From an uncultured Phycisphaerae bacterium (GTDB taxonomy: Bacteria; Planctomycetota; Phycisphaerae; Phycisphaerales; SM1A02), in assembly GCA_913046275.1 (NCBI GenBank), contig CAJWSE010000034.1, positions 1-10,467 of the forward strand: 10,467 nt of DNA, given 5' to 3'. This document shows, piece after piece, positions 6,668-10,467 of the stretch (its first letter is position 1; every line of letters starts with the position of its first letter). The notes below the pieces were generated by a model. It ran no database searches and was not told where the DNA came from. It was given only the letters and a program-made list of their open reading frames with translations. A program made the translations under genes and the position numbers.

Positions 6668-7495
6668 GTGGACCTCGATCTTTATTTAAAACAAATCAAT
6701 GAAGTCGCTTTACTTTCGCCAAAGGAGGAAAAAGAACTTGGTTGGAGAATTATTAACGATTCGGACCCAGACGCAAAAGACCATATGATTCGTGCAAATT
6801 TACGATTGGTCGTTTCAATTGGGAAAAGATATCTTGGCAGAGGCCTGACACTAGCTGACCTCATCGAAGAAGGAAATATTGGTCTCATTCGAGCCGTTGA
6901 GGGTTTTGATCCGGCACATGGAGCTCGATTTTCAACTTATGCTTCTTGGTGGATTAAACAGTCTATTAAACGGATGCTTATTAATGCAACGCAGCCTGTA
7001 CACATCCCGGCTTACATGGTCGACTTAATTAATCGATATCGCAACGCGATGCGAATATTAACCGAAGATTTTGGACATGCCCCAACAAACGAAGAAGTTG
7101 CTGCATACATGGAACTGCCATTGAAAAAATTAAGCTCTGTGCGACGTGCAATGCGAGCATCCACTGGACGAAAACCGCGCACAGTCGGTGGCGAACCTCT
7201 CTCACTTTCAGACATTTTTGAAGACGAAAACAACAGGCCACCAGATGAACTTGTTGAACAACGCGAAACGATAAAAGACATCATGGGATTCCTTAGCCAA
7301 CTCGATCATCGAGACGCTAGGATTTTACGTCTTCGTTTCGGACTTGAAGGCCAAGAACCGCTTACACTAAAAGAAATTGGAAACGTGATAGGATTAACTA
7401 GAGAAAGAGTCCGTCAAATTGAAATTGATTCACTACGACGTCTTAGAGATTGCATGCAACATGGAACTCCAATTCATGGGCGCCTGGCTTCTTAA
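6668..7495 (+). CDS. RNA polymerase sigma-70 family factor, RpoD/SigA-like without region 1.1
   Basis: Directs core RNA polymerase to promoters. The 275 residues run through region 1.2 (1-30, [20 protein letters not shown]), region 2 (41-105), region 3 (about 118-195) and region 4 (207-262). Region 2 includes [36 protein letters not shown] and the -10-recognising [13 protein letters not shown]. Region 4 has [15 protein letters not shown] and the -35 helix-turn-helix [21 protein letters not shown]. Region 1.1 and the non-conserved insert of housekeeping RpoD are absent. That length suits a group 2 (RpoS/SigB-like) factor or the short principal sigma of some lineages; the sequence alone does not separate these. 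The GTG start has a strong AGGAG. The gene is single, with its own hairpin terminator just after the stop, and overlaps the converging repeat-protein gene by 4 nt. Confidence 0.93.
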   Translation: MDLDLYLKQINEVALLSPKEEKELGWRIINDSDPDAKDHMIRANLRLVVSIGKRYLGRGLTLADLIEEGNIGLIRAVEGFDPAHGARFSTYASWWIKQSIKRMLINATQPVHIPAYMVDLINRYRNAMRILTEDFGHAPTNEEVAAYMELPLKKLSSVRRAMRASTGRKPRTVGGEPLSLSDIFEDENNRPPDELVEQRETIKDIMGFLSQLDHRDARILRLRFGLEGQEPLTLKEIGNVIGLTRERVRQIEIDSLRRLRDCMQHGTPIHGRLAS

Positions 7496-8886
7496 AAAAG
7501 TAAAAGATTAAACTGGGATAAAAAATGCGCCCCTCCTAAAGAGGGGTCTTTTTTTCGCAAACGATTAATTTTTGCAATAACTTCAGATTGCGCTCCACCA
7601 TCCTCCCTGAACCACTCCAAAATTCGAAGCTGGGCTAGCCAGTACCAATAAGCACTTTCGCCTTCCGGTCGCGTTGAATAAATTACTTGTCGCATAGAAT
7701 TAATATCTCTTGTGCAATCTGCTAATCCTGCAACAGACTGCACTGTTGCTCCATTTTGCTCAATTACTTCTTGAAACAACTTCTTGGCCAGCACTCTATC
7801 TCCAAGTAGTCGATATCCTTCCGCGCGATAATACAAATCTGCATCTGCAGACTGGCTCAACGTGGATAACAAGAGTTCTCTGCATACTTCAACACCAAGC
7901 TGATGGCTTTGCGCAATAACATTTAATAGCTGGGAAGGCTTATTTTCGATACGCTCTTTTATCAGTTGTGCCAATACTTGAACTTGAACTTGATGAGTTC
8001 CTTTTAATTTCAACATTTTCTGTAATATTAAGAGTGCACCCTGGTATTCCTTTTTCATAATTTGCTGATTCACCTCATAAAGCAAATGCTGCACCATACC
8101 CTCTTCCTCAAATTGCAAAGCACGTTCCGCAAGAGCGGCGATGGTCGAATTAGGATGATTAGGAGTTATTTGAATCGGTCTATCCAAGCGGCGTAACCAA
8201 TCAAAATACATTAAGTCCACTTCGCGCTGCGTACAGTCAAAATCAAGCAACCACTTGGCTAATCTATCCCAACCAAATAATGCCTCATCAATTGAGGGTG
8301 AAAGTTTTGCATATCCATGAGCAAATGGCGCTCGAAGATAACTCGCATCACATTCCTGCAAATGATTATCTGCAGAAACAAATAATCTTTGTGCGTCTTT
8401 TATATTGCCTTTTTCAAAAGATCGCTGTATTTCATACAACGCAAGCACCAATGAATCTTCAATATGAGTTTGATCGTTCTGAGCTAAAGCTACTGCTACT
8501 TTTTCAGCCAAATCGTGCTCCTTTCGCAACACAAAAAGTCGAAGCAACATTCGAAGACGCCTAGAATCAGCAATACCTTCAAGCTCATCTTGGATTGCAC
8601 TGAGATGATGAGCGCAATCCTGAATTGATTCGGACGAGTGCTCCATTTTTATACCCGCTACCATAGATGCAAGAAAATGGAACTCAACTGAATTCATTTC
8701 TGTTGTTTCAAACGCAGATGCAGTGTGATTCAAGAGCTCTGATACAAACCGCAATTCTTCTTCATTAGGCAAACCAAAGGTCACTTGTGCAATCTGTGGT
8801 GAAGTAGTCCACTCGTGAAATAGTTTTTTAGTTTGAACATCAATTTGCAAAAATGCAGATGTAAGTGCCAAAACAAAAATACTCAT
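7492..8886 (-). CDS. Exported helical-repeat (TPR-like) protein, last gene of the exbB-exbD-exbD unit
   Basis: No named family is recognised. The 464-residue protein starts with a short hydrophobic stretch ([14 protein letters not shown]) that could be a signal peptide, then is almost entirely alpha-helical. TPR-like pairs are seen at about 149-172 ([18 protein letters not shown]), 272-295 ([20 protein letters not shown]) and 351-380 ([21 protein letters not shown]). The tail reads [17 protein letters not shown]. Its ATG overlaps the upstream exbD stop in ATGA, so translation is coupled and a shared job with the proton channel is likely. A periplasmic partner or a cargo-sensing subunit, as YbgF/CpoB is for Tol-Pal, is an inference from context. 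The final 20 codons extend through the sigma gene terminator and end at TAA 7492-7494, overlapping the sigma stop. No catalytic motif is visible. Confidence 0.75.
   Translation of the reverse strand: MSIFVLALTSAFLQIDVQTKKLFHEWTTSPQIAQVTFGLPNEEELRFVSELLNHTASAFETTEMNSVEFHFLASMVAGIKMEHSSESIQDCAHHLSAIQDELEGIADSRRLRMLLRLFVLRKEHDLAEKVAVALAQNDQTHIEDSLVLALYEIQRSFEKGNIKDAQRLFVSADNHLQECDASYLRAPFAHGYAKLSPSIDEALFGWDRLAKWLLDFDCTQREVDLMYFDWLRRLDRPIQITPNHPNSTIAALAERALQFEEEGMVQHLLYEVNQQIMKKEYQGALLILQKMLKLKGTHQVQVQVLAQLIKERIENKPSQLLNVIAQSHQLGVEVCRELLLSTLSQSADADLYYRAEGYRLLGDRVLAKKLFQEVIEQNGATVQSVAGLADCTRDINSMRQVIYSTRPEGESAYWYWLAQLRILEWFREDGGAQSEVIAKINRLRKKDPSLGGAHFLSQFNLLLF
7530..7555 (+). terminator. Rho-independent terminator of the sigma factor gene, probably bidirectional
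   Basis: CCCCTC (7530-7535), loop CTAAA, GAGGGG (7541-7546), then TCTTTTTTT (7547-7555) form a classic stem and T-run 35 nt after the sigma stop. On the minus strand the same stem is followed after CGCA by TTTTTT, so it may also stop the opposite transcript. That stem is, however, inside the last codons of the minus-strand gene (7492-8886). Confidence 0.85.
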
Positions 8887-9338
8887 GATGGCTCATCCAA
8901 GATAATGTTTGTATATTTTTCTTTTACAATAACATTGTAGGTTGCAATTGCATGATCCCAACGGGCACCCTTCGTCGGACGAATCCGAATTGGATGGGCT
9001 GGCGCAAAGAAGCCCGATTTTCTAATCCTAGTTGCTTGATTGATCTTTAAAAAGTGTGATAATTCATAAAGACTTGAAATAGAACCCCAAGGCCCTTCAA
9101 GACGCAGACGAATATCTGATGGAAATACCCCTGACGATTCTACAAAAATTACCAATGGCTCTTCATCAAGTGTAAGTATTTTTTCGTGGCTCCGGATAGG
9201 AACATCCATAGGGAATGTTTTCTCCGCAGTCTGAAAATCAGTCGCAACCATAAAATACACGAGCAGTAAAAAAACCACATCAATCATAGATGTAAGATTC
9301 AACCCAATTATTCCTGCGGTGCGCCTCTTTAGAATCAT
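8883..9338 (-). CDS. ExbD/TolR-family biopolymer transport protein, second copy
   Basis: Single-span subunit of an ExbB-ExbD/TolQ-TolR type motor, which uses proton flow to drive a periplasmic process. Of 151 residues, a short cytoplasmic tail (1-15) leads to the membrane helix starting LTSMIDVVFLLLVYFMV (15-31). This holds the essential protonatable Asp at 20, equal to Asp25 of E. coli ExbD. The periplasmic part ends in a typical ExbD fold, though its sequence is divergent (EEPLVIFVESSGVFP, WDHAIATYNVIVKEKYTNII). The start overlaps the upstream exbD stop by 4 nt, and its stop overlaps the next start by 4 nt. Two unlike exbD genes in series suggest a heteromeric ExbD pair. Which one pairs with which partner cannot be told. 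Confidence 0.88.
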   Translation of the reverse strand: MILKRRTAGIIGLNLTSMIDVVFLLLVYFMVATDFQTAEKTFPMDVPIRSHEKILTLDEEPLVIFVESSGVFPSDIRLRLEGPWGSISSLYELSHFLKINQATRIRKSGFFAPAHPIRIRPTKGARWDHAIATYNVIVKEKYTNIILDEPS

Positions 9339-9772
9339 AGGTCGTCGCCAGCTACGACAAGTTCTAACTTAATCAAACCGCCTGTATTTCGAATCGTCTC
9401 GATGACTTCATAGATGTAAACGTATTGCGTTCCACTATCCGCACGTAAATGAATCTCTGATACCCCATCATTCAGCTGCGCCTCAACAATTGCGGTCAGT
9501 TCGCTCATAGCATCATTGGCAATAGTACGTCCTGCGATGACAATACCTGCAACAGTTCCATTAGTCATAGGAACAAGATTAATTGTTAAATGATCTGTTT
9601 CTTCAGAGATACTTGCTTGGGATTCATATGGATGTGGCAAATCCATTGGAACAATATCTTGATCAACGATTTGCGACACCAATACAAAAAAAACAATCAG
9701 CAAAAACGTGACATCAATCATAGGAGTCATATTTGCATGAAGCGAAGATGTGGGCTCCCTCAAATTGCGCAT
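9335..9772 (-). CDS. ExbD/TolR-family biopolymer transport protein, first copy
   Basis: Partner of the ExbB-like protein encoded immediately upstream. The 145 residues begin with a short cytoplasmic tail (1-14), then NMTPMIDVTFLLIVFFVLVS (14-33), the membrane helix with the conserved proton-carrying Asp at 20. The periplasmic domain (about 55-145) shows the usual ExbD strands and helix: LTINLVP, IVIAGRTIAND, SEIHLRADSGTQYVYIYEVI and the closing KLELVVAG. It matches ExbD more closely than the second copy. ATG 9772 overlaps the exbB stop by one base (TAATG), with GAGG about 9 nt upstream inside exbB. Expected in the inner membrane, possibly as a heterodimer with the second ExbD. Confidence 0.92.
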   Translation of the reverse strand: MRNLREPTSSLHANMTPMIDVTFLLIVFFVLVSQIVDQDIVPMDLPHPYESQASISEETDHLTINLVPMTNGTVAGIVIAGRTIANDAMSELTAIVEAQLNDGVSEIHLRADSGTQYVYIYEVIETIRNTGGLIKLELVVAGDDL

Positions 9773-10467
9773 TAGCTGGCCTCTATAGCTTCATGCAAAT
9801 TGCCAGAGGAAGCTCTTTCCGACATACTACTTTGTACTTTTTTTTCGCCCGATTGAATCGTTGGTCGAAAGTTATTCAAGATATCCTCTGCTTCGATTGT
9901 CGCTTCAACAACACATTCGTCTATTTTGTTGCGCAATATTGCGTAGCCTGAAAGCGCTGGTATAGCCACTACAAGGCCCCAAAACGTTGTGGTAAGCGCT
10001 GTACCAATTCCTCCTGCAAGGGCAACAGGGTCAGCGCTGCCGCCGGAAGTAACAATTGCTCCAAAGGCAAGGATCATGCCATACACCGTTCCAAACAAAC
10101 CAATCATTGGACTCACTTGACCAAACACATTAAGCAGCTCAATCCTGCGCAACCGCATTGTTGCTTGTTCATCCGCAGTTTGCTCAAGCGCGCGAATCAT
10201 CTCTTCGCGCGACACAAGTGTTTCATAAAGTTTTTCGCCATGCCGGGTTCCGATGAATTTGACCTCGTGGGTTGGCGTTTTGAGGAGATTTTTAATGGTA
10301 TCAGCCAACAATTGTAATGACGCTGCAGGAGCTTTCTGGACGAAAATATCACCATTTTGACCGTTTCTAAATGCAAATATCACTAGGTCGACTGCCTGAT
10401 CCAGATCCATCATAAATCGCGTCATGTTCGGATCAGTAATAGTTATAGGCAAACCGTTCCTAATTTG
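9772..10467 (-). CDS. Chimeric open frame: FnlA/CapE-like sugar dehydratase C-terminal part fused in frame to the second half of a MotA/TolQ/ExbB channel protein; 5' end outside the window
   Basis: The frame is open to the right edge (231 residues visible; a TTG at 10452 is unlikely to be the start). Residues 1-90 match a UDP-N-acetylglucosamine 4,6-dehydratase, described in its own entry. From about residue 88 the protein is ExbB/TolQ/MotA-like: EEMIRALEQTADEQATMRLR, membrane helix NVFGQVSPMIGLFGTVYGMI (113-131) with the conserved P-GLfGTV, GGSADPVALAGGIGTALTTT (142-161), helix FWGLVVAIPALSGYAILRN (162-180), and a charged cytoplasmic tail to 231. An intact ExbB of this type has an N-terminal membrane segment and cytoplasmic stretch before this region; here they are replaced. 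Without the first helix, channel function is doubtful. It overlaps exbD by one base, so its 3' half belongs to the exb operon. A fusion at matching EEM codons by rearrangement or a contig mis-join are the two readings. Confidence 0.85.
   Translation of the reverse strand, partial: QIRNGLPITITDPNMTRFMMDLDQAVDLVIFAFRNGQNGDIFVQKAPAASLQLLADTIKNLLKTPTHEVKFIGTRHGEKLYETLVSREEMIRALEQTADEQATMRLRRIELLNVFGQVSPMIGLFGTVYGMILAFGAIVTSGGSADPVALAGGIGTALTTTFWGLVVAIPALSGYAILRNKIDECVVEATIEAEDILNNFRPTIQSGEKKVQSSMSERASSGNLHEAIEAS
10189..10211. repeat. Perfect 8-bp inverted repeat at the dehydratase-ExbB joint
   Basis: CGCGCGAA (10189-10196) and TTCGCGCG (10204-10211) are exact inverted copies around TCATCTC. On the coding strand the hairpin spans the codons of SREEMIRA, which is where the sequence passes from the sugar dehydratase family to the ExbB family. 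It stands out against the moderate G+C around it. It may be a chance product of the joining, or the structure that caused strand switching. Confidence 0.6.
10198..10467 (-). pseudogene. FnlA/CapE-type UDP-N-acetylglucosamine 4,6-dehydratase, internal to C-terminal fragment
   Basis: Members of this extended short-chain dehydrogenase family make UDP-4-keto-6-deoxy sugars for capsule, O-antigen or glycan precursors. The fragment carries PITITDPNMTRFMMDLDQAV, DLVIFAFRNGQNGDIFVQKA, PAASLQLLADTIKNLL, the EVKFIGTRHGEKLYETLVSREEM block and no other domain. The TDPnMTRFmm and IGtRHGEKlyE blocks are diagnostic for FnlA/CapE/WbjB-like dehydratases. The catalytic Rossmann half would lie to the right, outside the window. 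The last roughly 60-70 residues of an intact protein are missing, because the frame turns into ExbB after EEM. The gene is therefore broken at its 3' end unless the join is artificial. Confidence 0.82.

Noticed and set aside
1..10467. CRISPR array, tRNA or rRNA gene, insertion sequence, toxin-antitoxin or defence module
   Set aside because: No regularly spaced repeats, no cloverleaf or rRNA sequence, no transposase, integrase, Cas or toxin-like protein was seen on either strand.

Overview
The window looks like a stretch of an uncultured Gram-negative chromosome. The most likely source is a moderately AT-rich member of the Planctomycetota, perhaps near Phycisphaerae. This is an inference from three things: a UVR-motif protein of a type I associate with planctomycetes, an exbB-exbD-exbD unit followed by a helical-repeat protein, and a bamA-ompH-ompH-lpxD envelope cluster implying an outer membrane with lipid A. 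Lines I counted in the central genes run in the low-to-mid 40s percent G+C. The left end (121-360) is about 25% by my count, and it reads like DNA from a different background.

Layout, left to right. 1-402 (minus) is the N-terminal part of a BtuC/FecCD-type ABC importer permease cut by the window edge. 485-811 (minus) is the N-terminal domain of LpxD, which stops before its hexapeptide-repeat acyltransferase domain. 792-2066 (minus) holds two tandem Skp/OmpH-like chaperones, and 2139-4595 (minus) is a complete five-POTRA BamA. A 93-bp divergent spacer with two perfect 7-bp inverted repeats separates bamA from gcvT (4689-5804, plus). gcvT converges, with a 4-nt overlap, on a UVR-motif protein gene (5801-6511, minus). 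A sigma-70 factor without region 1.1 follows (6668-7495, plus); its terminator hairpin lies inside the end of the converging gene. From 8886 down to 7492 (minus) is a secreted or anchored helical-repeat protein, the last member of an operon that starts further right with an ExbB/TolQ-like channel protein and two ExbD proteins, all joined by 1- or 4-nt overlaps.

The genes form two envelope modules: outer-membrane protein assembly and lipid A (bamA, two ompH, lpxD) and proton-motive-force-driven energy transduction (exbB, exbD, exbD, repeat protein). Unrelated housekeeping genes lie between them.

The main oddity is that both ends of the planctomycete-like block look like broken joints. On the right, the open frame entering from the window edge encodes the C-terminal part of a FnlA/CapE-type UDP-sugar 4,6-dehydratase and passes in frame, at an EEM motif, into the second half of an ExbB protein that lacks its first membrane segment. 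A perfect 8-bp inverted repeat sits on that joint (10189-10211). On the left, lpxD ends abruptly next to the very AT-rich permease. Either the roughly 9.7-kb block has been rearranged in vivo, or the contig is an amplification or assembly chimera, as can happen with single-cell or metagenomic DNA. I saw no convincing new defence, mobile or RNA system.
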